Made by a program: the position numbers and the translations under genes. DNA of 64,000 nucleotides from Chamaea fasciata (Eukaryota; Chordata; Aves; Passeriformes; Sylviidae): contig JARCOQ010000016.1 of the NCBI GenBank assembly GCA_029207755.1, forward strand, positions 16,637,307 to 16,701,306. The letters are read 5' to 3'. The notes beneath the pieces are model-generated. The model had not been told where the DNA came from. It worked only from the letters and a program-made list of their open reading frames with translations, and made no database searches. Below, piece by piece: positions 25,762 to 35,242 of the stretch (within the stretch, counting starts at the first letter, position 1; every line of letters starts with the position of its first letter).

Positions 25762-27650
25762 AATCACAGAACCACAGAATCGACTAGGTTGGAAAAAAAA
25801 CCATCTGAGACCATTGAGTCAAACCTATGACTCAACACCACCTTGTCAACCAGACCACAGCACTAAAAGCCATGTGCTATCTTTGCTTAAACACCTCCAG
25901 GTGACTCCACCGCCTCCCTGGGAAGCCTATTCCAATGCCCAAAATCACCCTTTCTGTGAAGAATCTTCTTCTCAATGTCCAGTCCCAACTTCCTGTGGTA
26001 CAGCTTAAGACTTTGTCGGCTTCTCTTGCTGCTTGCCTGGGAGAAGAGACTGACCCCCACTGGGCTATACCCTCCTTTCGGGGACTTATAGAGGTTGGTA
26101 CGCTCACCCCTGAGCCTTCTCTTCTCCAAGCTAAGAAACCCTAGCTCCCTCAGCTGCTCCTCATAAGACACGTGTCCCAGACCATTCACTATCCTTGTTG
26201 CCCTCCTCTGGACCCATTTGAGCATCTCAACGTCCTTCCTAAACTGAGGAGCCCAGAACTGGACGCAGCACTCAAGGTGCAGCCTCACCAGTGCTGACTA
26301 CGGGGGAAGAATGACCTCCCCGCTCCTGCTGGCCACACCATTCCTGATCCAGGCCAGGATGCCATTGGCCTTCTTGGCCACCGGAGCGCACTGCTGGCTC
26401 ACGTTCAGCTGCTGTCTCCAGTACCCCCAGGTCCCTTTTCTGCCTGGGCACTGTCCAGCCACACCAACCCCAGCTTGTGGTGCTGCAGGGGCTTGCTGTG
26501 ATTCAAAGGCACGACCTGGCACTTGGACTTGTGAAACCTCCCATTGTTGGATTCAGCACACCTATCCAGCCTGTCCAGGTCCCTCTGCAGAGTCCTCCTA
26601 CCCTCTAACAGAGCAGTGCTTGCTCCCAGCTTGGTGTCATCTGCAAGGTGATCCCCTTGTCCGGATCATCAGTGAAGATATTTAAACAAGACTGGTCCCA
26701 ACACAGACCCCTGGGGGGCTGCACTAAGTGACTAGCCCCCATCTGGATGCAGGACCATTCACCTCCAGTCTCTGGGCCTGGCCATCCAGCCAGTTCTGAA
26801 CACGGCTCCTGCCCAAGCTGTGGGCTACCAGCTTTTCCAGGAGTGCGCTACGGGAGATGGGGTAAGAGGCTTTGCTGAAGGCCAGGTATACAACATCCAC
26901 AGCCTTCCCGTCATCCACCTGGCGGGTCAGCTGGTAACAAAGGGAGATCAGGTTGGTTAAAGCACAACCTGCCCCTCCTAAATCCCTGCTGGCTGGGTCT
27001 GATCCCTCAGCTGTCCTGTAGGTGCTGCGTTATCGCACTTAAGATGATCTCTTGTTTAACCTTACTGAGTACCAAGGTCAGGCTGACAGGCCTGTAGTTT
27101 CCCATGTGCTCCTTATGGCCCTTCTTATGGATGAGCATCACGTTGGCCAGCCCAGTCGTCTTGTTACCCAGGACTGATGGTAAATGATGGAAAGCGTTTT
27201 GGTGAGGTCTTCTGCCATCTCCTGCACCACCCTAGGATGAATCCTGTCTGGTCTCATCGACTTGTCAGCATCTAAGTGGCTCAGATGGTCACTAACTACT
27301 TTCTCCTGGATAACAGGAGAGGCTGTTCTGTTCTCTGCTCCCCATCTACGAGTTCAGGAGGCCAGTTGCCTTGAGGACAACCCGTCTTTTTGTTGAAAAC
27401 TGAAGCAAAGAAGATGCTAGGGACCTCAGCCTTTTCCTCATCTTTGATAACTATATTCCCTCCCTTATGCAATAAAGATGAGAGGTTCTTGCCCCTCCAA
27501 GATGCATTAAGATTATTGAAAGGCTTTGCCCACTGTGACAAACTCTCCAAAGAAGCAACTGCTCATCGGCAGCAACTGAAGCTCCCCCTCCCTGAACATG
27601 CCTCTGTGAAACTTGGGCTGTCAGTTAACCCACCCGAGAGGAATGTGAGG
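25762..27650 (-). mobile_element. CR1 LINE, 5'-truncated and degenerate (unit 1)
   Basis: Antisense CR1 whose 3' end lies at 25,762 (GATTCTGTGGTTCTGTGATT on the minus strand, a decayed form of the CR1 terminal repeat). Minus-strand fragments of the reverse-transcriptase ORF are recognisable in several broken frames: 'KAEVPSIFFASVFN' (about 27,430), 'KAVDVVYLAFSKA' (about 26,890), '[18 protein letters not shown]' (about 26,380) and '[11 protein letters not shown]...SLEKRRLRGERTNLY' (about 26,100-26,210). Stops and frameshifts make it non-functional. The 5' boundary is approximate. Confidence 0.9.
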
Positions 27651-27752
27651 TAGGATTGGATGCGCTCTCAGACTAGCGGGAGGAAAACAGATACTGGAGG
27701 AGCACTGATACTGGACAGAAAGAACCCACACTCAAAGCCAACAAAGCCACTC

Positions 27753-28109
27753 TGTTGAGAAGCAACTCTGAGTGGGTAACTGTAGCCAATGAGCATTGAT
27801 TCCTTTGTTGGCTAAAATGCCTAAATAGCAAAAAGGTTTGAATGCCTGGGGGAACCACACCAGCAAGAAGACCAGGGTGAAGAAAAGATGCAAGAGGATG
27901 CTTTCTGGATCCAAGTGCGGTGATAGCTTTCTACTTCAACTGTCTCACTCTTTCTCTCCCTCTGGCCCTCCTCTCTTTCCTATTTCTATCTCTCTACCTC
28001 ATGCTTACTGTTAAAGAAAATCCATGCTATTGACTTCGGCACATGCCTCTTACCTTCAGGTAGAGGCATGTGCCAATAATCGGATCATAAAAGACGTGCT
28101 GGTACAACA
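27753..28109 (+). mobile_element. LTR-like remnant with hairpin (unit 1)
   Basis: A 357-bp segment starting TGTTGAGAAGC and ending GGTACAACA (TG...CA). It holds a long CTCT-rich pyrimidine tract and a GTTAAAGAAAATCC stretch that looks like a decayed polyadenylation region, an arrangement I associate with avian ERVK-type LTRs. No target-site duplication is visible, so the right end may be an LTR/internal junction or simply wrong. A near-perfect hairpin sits at 28,038-28,074, with arms GGCACATGCCTCT / AGAGGCATGTGCC around TTACCTTCAGGT. No retroviral gene is present. Confidence 0.35.
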
Positions 28110-29312
28110 GACTGCTGCTGTGAGGGGGTGAGATGTGCAATTGATCCTTGGCCCAGGGATTGGCACTGGAGAAGGCAGATGCAGCTCTTCCCTTCCCTGG
28201 AGTGTTTGTGCATTGGTCTTACACGCCACTCCTATGTGGAAGGGAGCAACAGAGGTTCGTCGATGTTCACGGATGGAAAAGAATGGCAAAAAGCAAAAGG
28301 GTCCAAAAAAACCTTACCGCTTTTTATTAACAAACTACACACTCAGCATGGCAATTGGTATATGTTTTGCCACTACCTTCTAATAATAAGACAGAAGACT
28401 AAAAGAAAAGAGGGAAGAAGAAGGGAAAGAGGAATCAGGCAGGAGAGGAAAGAAGATTAAAGTCCTGGGTCCAGCACCGATCCAGCCAACAGGTGTCCAG
28501 GGTCCTGAGAGAATGCCACCCGGCCTCTGTGGTGGTACATTTTTCTAGGTAAGTTTTCCCCATTCTGGGATTAGGCTCCTCACTCTTCGTACAAATGAGT
28601 TGGCATGTGCAGCCTAGTATTCTAGACTTTTCTGGAAATGGGCTGGGGGGCTTTGGGTTTGTTTTCTTTTTTTTTTGTGGTCTTGATTCTCCATCTATTG
28701 GTCTTGCTTGCTCCTTGACCCCACTCCTGCACTTAAGCTGTTCTTTATGTTGTGTGGTCACTACAGACTGGAACAGGAACTTCAGCTCCAGAATGGGGCT
28801 GGCCTACGTTCAATACAGCTCCCCTTTCCAGGCACATGCTGTTATAACTCGTTTGCTTGATGGCTGTTGGTGTTCAGGGCATAGCAGTGCATGAACTCTT
28901 TACTGCTTAGGTTTCTACATGGGCCAAAAAACCCAGTTGCCATCTGATGGGGACAAAAACCATCCTTAGGGCACAGAGCAGAATGAAGGGCTTCACATTT
29001 TTGATGACAGGGCAACATCTGCACCCTTCTTTTCTTTTCTCTTGTTTTCCTAGTGTTGTGTTTCTTGAACTTGTTTTTGCAAACTTAAGGTGCCAGATGC
29101 TACTCTTCCGCTGCAGACGTACCAATAGCTGTGGGGAAGGCATTGATCTGTACGGAAGGGAGTGTGAAGCCAAATTCTTCCTAGATGAGTATGAAGGGAT
29201 CCCTGAGTTCAGGACTGCTTGGGCAAAATCAAGCCAGCGGGATTTTAGAGAATTTGGATGCAAATTTGTCGCAGAGCAGAAAATACAGGTCTCCTTTTGA
29301 GTTTGCTTCCAA
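28110..29312. other. Unassigned spacer downstream of the acrosin-like gene (unit 1)
   Basis: Between the LTR-like remnant and the acrosin-like 3' end. Overlapping open frames on both strands (for example plus 28,947-29,300 and minus 28,907-29,323) are nearly identical in every unit, but recent duplication alone explains that. I recognise no domain. Equivalent stretches are about 37,591-38,793, 47,080-48,285 and 56,575-57,778. Unit 3 carries a short copy-specific change at 48,174-48,184. Confidence 0.4.
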
Positions 29313-29328
29313 TTTAATTCCATTTAAT
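29313..29328 (-). terminator. Candidate polyadenylation signals, acrosin-like copy 1
   Basis: Two ATTAAA hexamers on the minus strand (29,328-29,323 and 29,318-29,313), 80-95 bases downstream of the stop codon at 29,408. Confidence 0.4.
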
Positions 29329-29407
29329 GCAATTCAAATTAATAGAACTCAGAAGGAAAGGGTTGTGGTCTACTATAGCCTGAACTGCAGCTGGTCCATT
29401 TTGCCGT

Positions 29408-31667
29408 TCAAACAATTTTTCCCTTTAGGTACAGCAAGATCTCCTTCAGCAGATTAAAGAATTGGAGCAGCTTTGCCCGAGGAACTGGACAGGGTTGAGT
29501 TGGTCTTGGAGGTAGTGTCTGCAGGGGGGCTGAGGTGTAGGCTGGTGCTGGCGTAATTCCTGGTACTGGCCTTCTTCCCACTGTAGTCCGGATCCAGTCG
29601 TAGTAGTACTGAGTGGAGCTGGAGACTGCAGGCCGTTTAGGTCTAGCACAGCCTACTCCCCAGCTGGTCACACCAATTTGCCAGAAGAAGCCGGCATGCT
29701 TATCTTGGCAGACAAGAGGCCCCCCGCTGTCACCCTGGAGCAGAGCAGAGAGGATTAAGGTGCCTCTGTGTGCCCCTGTCAGCAGTCGGAGTTGGTTGCT
29801 TTACTCTCTTCAGCCCCTGCCAGAAGAACTGGACTCCTGGCTGAGCAAGGCCCTGCTCAAGTGCTGGAACCTGTAGAACCTCAGCACCCTTGGGAGCAGG
29901 TTGGGGGCCTGTCAGGTGAGGCTCTCTGTCTCCCCTGTGCTTGGATGCTTCAGGGTTAGCATCTGGACCCCACAGAGCAAGGACCCACGGATGGGAAAGG
30001 GGGCAGAAGCTTCAGCGGCAGTGCAGAGCTGGGGCTGGGAGAGCAACTGGTCAGGGAAAGCACACGCTGGGCTGTGCTTGGGTGCTGGGATGAGGCTGCC
30101 TACACTGCTGGGGGCTGGGGGACTCGGCATGCTCCTACCTGGCAGGTGCCAACGCCGCCCTGGCCAGCACACACGTGGAAGTCATAGATGTACCCATGCA
30201 GCCACTCACTACTGTTGCAGAGCTGGTTAGGGACCACTTGCACCTTGGCCTGCTGCAGGATATCTCTACCTGAAGCTGTGAGCAGAGAAAGGAATGAGCT
30301 CCCAGCAGCTCTTTGCCCGTGTGTTGAAGTTTTTCCCTAGAGGCTTGCTGACCTCTAGAGAGGTGTTGGGAGTGCTGTGTCGCTGCTGTGTGGCATTGGG
30401 CAGCAGGCCAGGCCAGAGGCATATGTCCCACGGCCTAACTCTGCTGTCAGGAAGGCCCAGCCGTCTCTCCCTGGTGGGCCAAGCTTGCCCTCAGGGTCCA
30501 GATCCTTTATGGGAACTCACTCACATTTCACGATTCTGTCACCCCAGCCAGCAACGTAACAGTTTTTCAGCTCCGACACTTTCACTGCAGGACCAGGCAG
30601 GCAGGCGGTCTGAATGGTGGAGCTGCACTGGACTGGCCGATCCAGTTCCAGCAAGGCGATGTCGTTATACTCAAGGTCAGGGATGTATTTTTCATGAATA
30701 ATCAGCCGCTTAATCCGGCGCACTTCCACACCAGGGCCCGACTGGCCCAACGAGGTGGCCCCAAGAATGATGGCCCACTCGCTGATGGGACTGGAAGGCA
30801 GATGGAGAGAGGGGTGAGGGCGAGTAGAATCACGTGCTGTAACACCCCAGCCCTTCCTGCCTTCTGCTTCCTGAGGCAGAGAGGAAAACAGCACTCCACA
30901 GAGTGAAAGTAGGCTTGAGCTATATTGAGCTGCAGGCTGCTAGGAAGCGGTGGCATGAACCCAGTCGTCTCCCTGAGCAGTCTCTCAGCTGGGCCCTGCA
31001 ATGTCCTGGCACTAGGCACATGCAAGGAAATGGGATGGGAATAGCATGCACTGGTGGTGTGGGGATATCCCTGTGCCCAGGTCCGACTTACTTTGTGATG
31101 TTGACAAAGCAGTGGGCAGCTGAGAGCAGCCACTTTGCGCTGATGAGGGTCCCTCCACAGATATGCACAGATACCGGTGGTTTCCAGACGCAGCGGATAC
31201 TGGCGATCCCAGCCCAGGCCCCAGACCCTGGCATGACATCTGTGCCACCCACAACGCGTGATGAGCTGAAGGTAGTACCCATGGGCCGCAGCCCACAAGT
31301 CTGTCTGGAAGCAGAAAGTCGTTAGTGTCCCATGAGAAGGCCTGCTGCTGTGCTGAAGGTCAGCCAGCTTCCCTCCTCACAAGGCTCTGGTTGCAAAGCC
31401 AGCAGGGAGCTGCCTGGGATGTCCACATGTTTGCCCATTTCTGCTTTAGCCCCTTAGACAACTGGTGCCAGCAGCCTGGCCAGTGGTGATAAACGGAGAC
31501 TCCCACCTACTTTGGGAACTGCTGTGGCCACAGGTGGCAAGCGGGCACCCACAGGGAAGCCCCTAAGCCTTTGCCCGGGCCCCCAAAGAGCCTGAGGCTA
31601 CTTACCCACAGGCGCCATGTGCAGGCCCGCACAGAGCCAGTAGGATGAGGATGCACAACAAAATCAT
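29408..31667 (-). CDS. Acrosin-like serine protease, copy 1
   Basis: Five exons on the minus strand: 31,667-31,606; 31,304-31,092; 30,790-30,525; 30,275-30,139; 29,734-29,408. All introns are GT...AG and the phases join cleanly to give 334 residues. Residues 1-18 are a signal peptide ([18 protein letters not shown]). A short light chain with CGLRP follows, and activation would cleave Arg37|VVGG. The S1-family triad is His85 (SAAHCF), Asp135 (NDIALLEL) and Ser229 (GDSGGP). Six disulfides can be placed, and sequons occur at NIT and NSS. A proline-containing tail (residues 275-313) ends in a Leu-rich segment, as in acrosins, which act in the sperm acrosome. Oddity: the S1-base residue is Gly223 instead of Asp (chymotrypsin 189), and position 226 is Ala262. 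This copy has Ile100 and Ala295 where copies 2-4 have Val and Thr. Confidence 0.85.
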
Positions 31668-31746
31668 TGCCGTCACAGCTGCAAGTCAGCTGCAAGGAGA
31701 GAGAGCTTGACACCTCCAGGGCAGCTGCCAACGTAATGCCAACAGA

Positions 31747-31788
31747 ATTTGCATGGCCGCAGTGCCCTCGGCCCTAGGCCTGATGTCA
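31747..31788 (-). promoter_or_regulatory. Octamer plus CRE-like sites upstream of acrosin-like copy 1
   Basis: A perfect octamer (ATTTGCAT on plus, 31,747-31,754; ATGCAAAT on minus) and a one-mismatch CRE (TGATGTCA, 31,781-31,788) lie 80-121 bases upstream of the start codon. CRE-type sites are typical of promoters driven by CREM in spermatids, which would suit an acrosin-like gene. No TATA box is evident. Confidence 0.35.
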
Positions 31789-31864
31789 CAGAGGGACTGG
31801 TTCCATGTTCCAGACACGGTGCTGGCCGCTGCAGGCAGGGGGGAAGGGCAATTTAGAGGCCTAA

Positions 31865-32100
31865 AACCACAGAAAGGTCTGGATTGGAAGGTACCTTAAG
31901 GACTGACTAGTTTCAAACCCCAACCATGCACACAGAGGCCTTCCACTACACCAGGTTGCTCAGAGTCCCATCCAAGCTGGCCTCAAATGGTAAAAGGAAT
32001 GGGGCATCCACAGCTTCTCTGGGAAACATGTGCCACTCTTGTGCTAATGATACAAGATTTTGCTTGACATCCAAAACTACAGAATTGGCAGTAACAACAA
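31865..32100 (-). mobile_element. CR1 LINE 3'-end fragment (unit 1)
   Basis: Antisense CR1 3' terminus: the GGTCTGGATTGGAAGGTACC...CCTTCCACTACACCAGGTTG...GGGGCATCCACAGCTTCTCTGGG sequence pattern of the CR1 3' UTR, about 235 bp. It sits just upstream of the acrosin-like promoter and may bound it. Confidence 0.8.
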
Positions 32101-32298
32101 TTCAAAGCAACACACATTCTGATTTTTAAAAAGTTTGTGACATTGCAGGACTACTACTGTAGCAATCCACATCACTCACTAATCTCCTTGGGGCTATATG
32201 GGCACTGCATAAGATCTTCTTCAGGCTAGCTGTGCTAGCCGTTCTGAGAGAAAGTGGCATTGTTTAGCAAGACCGCCTTTTTCCAGACCTTTTGTGAC

Positions 32299-32333
32299 TT
32301 TTTTTTTTTTTTCTTTTTTCTTTTTTTTTTTTT
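32299..32333 (+). repeat. Poly-T tract (unit 1)
   Basis: A T-rich tract interrupted by two C, 35 bases here. The matching tracts are 32 bases (41,780-41,811), 33 bases (51,272-51,304) and 31 bases (60,765-60,795) in units 2-4, so each unit has its own length. Confidence 0.85.
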
Positions 32334-32640
32334 AAATTTCAGGCCATTTAAGCGCATAATTTAGCTAAATGCATCTTCCTTAGAGGGATCCTGCCTTTGA
32401 AAATGGAAGTGTGGGAGAAGAAAGCAGTCTATCCTTATGCAGAGGTGAAACAGGTGTTTCTCTTCCATGGCTCTGGGCAAGCCTGCACAGACCTAAGGGT
32501 AAGGGCCTAGCCCAGTGTTTATGGCTGACCTGGTACACCCCTGATGCCCGCTTTGACTGTGAGCATGATAGTCACAGTAACAGGATGGAGTTTTGTCTTC
32601 TAATCCCAGGTGGGTAGAGCTCATCCTCAGGACCACGTAG

Positions 32641-33042
32641 GATGACCAACACATCCTTCATGACTCGTTCTCTGAGCTGGATGAGATCTGTATGAAAGAG
32701 GCTGAAGATGCCGAGTGCAAAGAAATGGCAAGGTAAATCCCTGCTGCCGGCTGCGATGGGAGAGAAGTACCCATGCTGGCAATACCCTCGGGCTCTGCCT
32801 TCTGCTCTCTGGAACACTTTCTGCAGCTGCTGATGGAAGCAGCCTTCTCCTCTTGCCAGCCCAGAGCTTTAGCAATGCAATTGGAGACCTGGAGCTGAAG
32901 AGGAGATGAATGACAGTATCAAGTGAAGGATCATGCCCTATGTGGCTACTCTCTCCTTGCACAGCCTCTGAACTGAGGAGCTGCACCACAAATGAAAGGA
33001 TGCTGCTGGACAATTGTGCCAACAGCATCAAAGACACTGAAG
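32641..33042 (+). other. Exon-like pieces on the plus strand (unit 1)
   Basis: Two short open segments with splice-like borders. The first is 32,641-32,732, which reads 'LHDSFSELDEICMKEAED' and ends AAG|GTAAAT; a TAG immediately precedes it in frame. The second is 32,965-33,042, preceded by CTCTCTCCTTGCACAG and followed by GAAG|GTAACG, 26 codons reading 'SELRSCTTNERMLLDN'. Phases of the two do not join without a stop. They may be remnants of a charged, helical gene caught in the duplication, or chance. I do not recognise the family. Equivalents of the second piece: 42,443-42,520, 51,936-52,013 and 61,427-61,504. Confidence 0.2.
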
Positions 33043-33947
33043 GTAACGCGGGAGCCACATCCCTCTGGGAGTGGCCGAGCTTGGTTTGTCGCATGGCCCT
33101 TCACTCCCAAATCAACCTTGCCCCGAAGATGCATCCTTTTTCACAAGTCCCATTGGATCTTTAAATTCTGTAGTCATCATCTCTCTAGTATTGCGAAGGC
33201 TGGCTCATTAAGTCAATTCCTAAGGCATCCAAGGAAACATTTGCTTACCACACTTCAGCCTATTAGTCGGCATTTTGTACAGTCCCTAACACTTGGTGGC
33301 CTACAGCTGCTAGTCTCGTTTCCTAAGTACTGCTTAGTTATACAAAGAATTCCATAGTCCTGCATTACCTGGGTTAGTTGGAACAGTTCAAGTTTTTGTC
33401 CTGCACCTATGGCTAAGCTTAACTAGCCAGAATAGCTAGGCATGCTCACACGAGCGACACCCAAGGTTTTCTGCCTCTCATGCTGGAGTGGCAGTCCTCA
33501 CCTTCCCTTGGAGGCTTTCTCATAGCCCTCCTAACACTGGGGTTTCTGCTCTTTGTCTTGCACTGACACCTCATCCTTTTCTTGACCCTCACCCTGCCTT
33601 AAGCCCATGTCCAGCATGAGCCTTGCCAGCCAAGGCTGTCTACCTTGCACCGGGTCTTAGCCATTTCAGTCTTCATCAATTCCCAAGACATTCAAAAAAC
33701 AGGAGAATTGTATTGATGCATTTCTCATGGAAGGAGGAGATGACTCCAGTACAACTTATGAATAGGGGTGGAGACTCCCTAACAGAAAAACAATTTTACA
33801 ACCTCTACTACTGACAGAACAGAAGTATGCATATGCAACAAACGGTCAAATGCACAAAAACTCCCCAACTTTCCAGATTTTCTTGGTACACTTTCCTGTC
33901 TCAAACTCAGCTCTATGTTATTGCTTCATAGTTGTTCCTAAAGCATT
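33043..33947. other. Right-hand spacer of unit 1
   Basis: About 0.9 kb without a recognised gene, RNA or mobile element. It joins directly to the truncated RING gene of the next unit. Units 2-4 have the same spacer, with single-base differences (for example GTTAGTTTGAAC in unit 2 and GTTAGTTGGAAC in the others). Confidence 0.5.
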
Positions 33948-34571
33948 TCAATAGGGTTCTGTATATTCCTCCAGGAGAGGCTGCAGCACCTGCACCATGA
34001 CCTCCCCATCTGGACCGCAGAGGCACAGGGCATACAAGATGCTGTTCTCTGCTCTCACTGCCAGCCACCGCTGGGACCCATAGATTGCCTCCAGCCTCTG
34101 GCGCAGCCAGGGCAGCATAGGGTCAAGAACATGCTCTTCTTTTTGCCCAGACCCGGGTAGCAGGCTACCCACAGCCTCTGCCCCTGCAGGCCCCTGCTCA
34201 GCTGGGGAAGGTGTCCCTTGCACAGGAAGCGCTCCTGGGCGCTGGCAGCTGTTTCCATCCAGGAGGCCAAGAGATCTTTCTGCCTCTCTCTTGGTCTCTG
34301 GTGATTCTCCCTGGGGTGTGATGACACACTCGAGGTATTTTTGTTCCCGCAGAGAAAACCTGACAGACTCTATCAATCTTCTGCAGAGTGGGCACTCTGC
34401 TTTCTTCTCTGCCCAACGCAGCATGCAGCCCATGCAGAACTCATGGCCACAGGGTATGGCATAAGCAACACCCTCTTGCTCATCATGACAAATGGGGCAG
34501 CTGCACTCTGTCCCCATGGCTCTGTCTGTTCTCCGTGGCAATTCAGGGAGTCCTGAGAAGCTGCTCCCCAT
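33948..34571 (-). CDS. TOPORS-like RING-finger protein, copy 2 (continuous frame)
   Basis: The only RING copy with one uninterrupted frame: ATG at 34,571, 207 codons, stop at 33,948. The RING at residues 25-63 has all eight C3HC4 ligands. An 11-bp deletion near 34,144, relative to copies 1, 3, 4 and 5, brings the RING frame into register with the conserved C-terminal part (PWLRQRLEAIYG, then 'GEVMVQVLQPLLEEYTE'). The C-terminus is not original. The unit junction at 33,955/33,956 replaces the last residues of copy 1 with Pro-Tyr and a stop. The family (TOPORS-like) acts as ubiquitin E3 ligase; whether this short protein is made or active is inference. Confidence 0.55.
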   Translation of the reverse strand: MGSSFSGLPELPRRTDRAMGTECSCPICHDEQEGVAYAIPCGHEFCMGCMLRWAEKKAECPLCRRLIESVRFSLREQKYLECVITPQGESPETKREAERSLGLLDGNSCQRPGALPVQGTPSPAEQGPAGAEAVGSLLPGSGQKEEHVLDPMLPWLRQRLEAIYGSQRWLAVRAENSILYALCLCGPDGEVMVQVLQPLLEEYTEPY

Positions 34572-35242
34572 CACTGGCACTACCAAAGAATCTCACACAC
34601 TGCAACAAAATGGAGAAACCTTGGTCTCTTCCTGTCCCAAGGAGCAGATGAAAAAATGCCCAAGCCCCTGGACAAGGATATCCTCCTGACTCCTCAAGCC
34701 CTAATGACCTTCTCACTACCACCCTGGGGAGACTCAGCCTTCAAGGTCTTACAGGCATGCTTGACAGGCTGTGACTTTCCTGAGAGCGTGGAAAGATGGT
34801 CTCGGGCAGCTGAAATCGTGTAGGGTTGAGACTCCTGTCTGTGAAAAACAGGTGTTGGGATTAAGTGGTTCAACAATTTGGAGGTCCTGAATTTTTAATT
34901 AAACCTCTGGAGGCTGGATTTTTCCTTTCTTTCTATCTTTTTTAAGTTCACTCTTGAATCAGAAAATGTTATTCATTGAATGCAGTTTTTATAAGGGGGA
35001 GGTTCTCTTCCAAAGTGAACGCTGTGGGCAAAAATTTAATATGGCCTTAGCAGGCACTGCACACGTCAGCTGGGTATGCTGGTCAAGCATCACCTCTGCA
35101 GGTGATCACTAGGGAAGAGTAGATGCGTGGCTTTGCTCCCCGCTGATGACTCTTAGGGGCTCTAAGAACCTATGCACCCTTGATGACCAGAGCTGCATAA
35201 GATATTGCAAGACACTTAAAGAGCAGAATTGCCTTAAACACC

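Larger units (their letters stand above)
24464..33955. repeat. Tandem segmental duplication, unit 1
   Basis: First of the 9.48-9.49 kb units (9,492 bp). The left border is where similarity to the other units begins, at GTTCTGTATATTCC; the bases before it (ACAGCT) differ from the corresponding unit ends (AATAGG). Contents in order: RING gene, CR1, LTR-like remnant, acrosin-like gene, short CR1, poly-T, spacer. Differences from the other units are scattered single bases and a few small indels. Confidence 0.95.

Noticed and set aside
25762..27650. CR1 open frames as an active reverse transcriptase
   Set aside because: The frames are short, broken by stops and shifts in the same places in every unit, and the element is 5'-truncated.
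30702..31298. Minus-strand open frame of 198 codons over the acrosin-like gene (and its copies)
   Set aside because: It reads exon 2, intron 2 and exon 3 in a wrong frame; the protease frame with its triad and clean splice sites explains the region.
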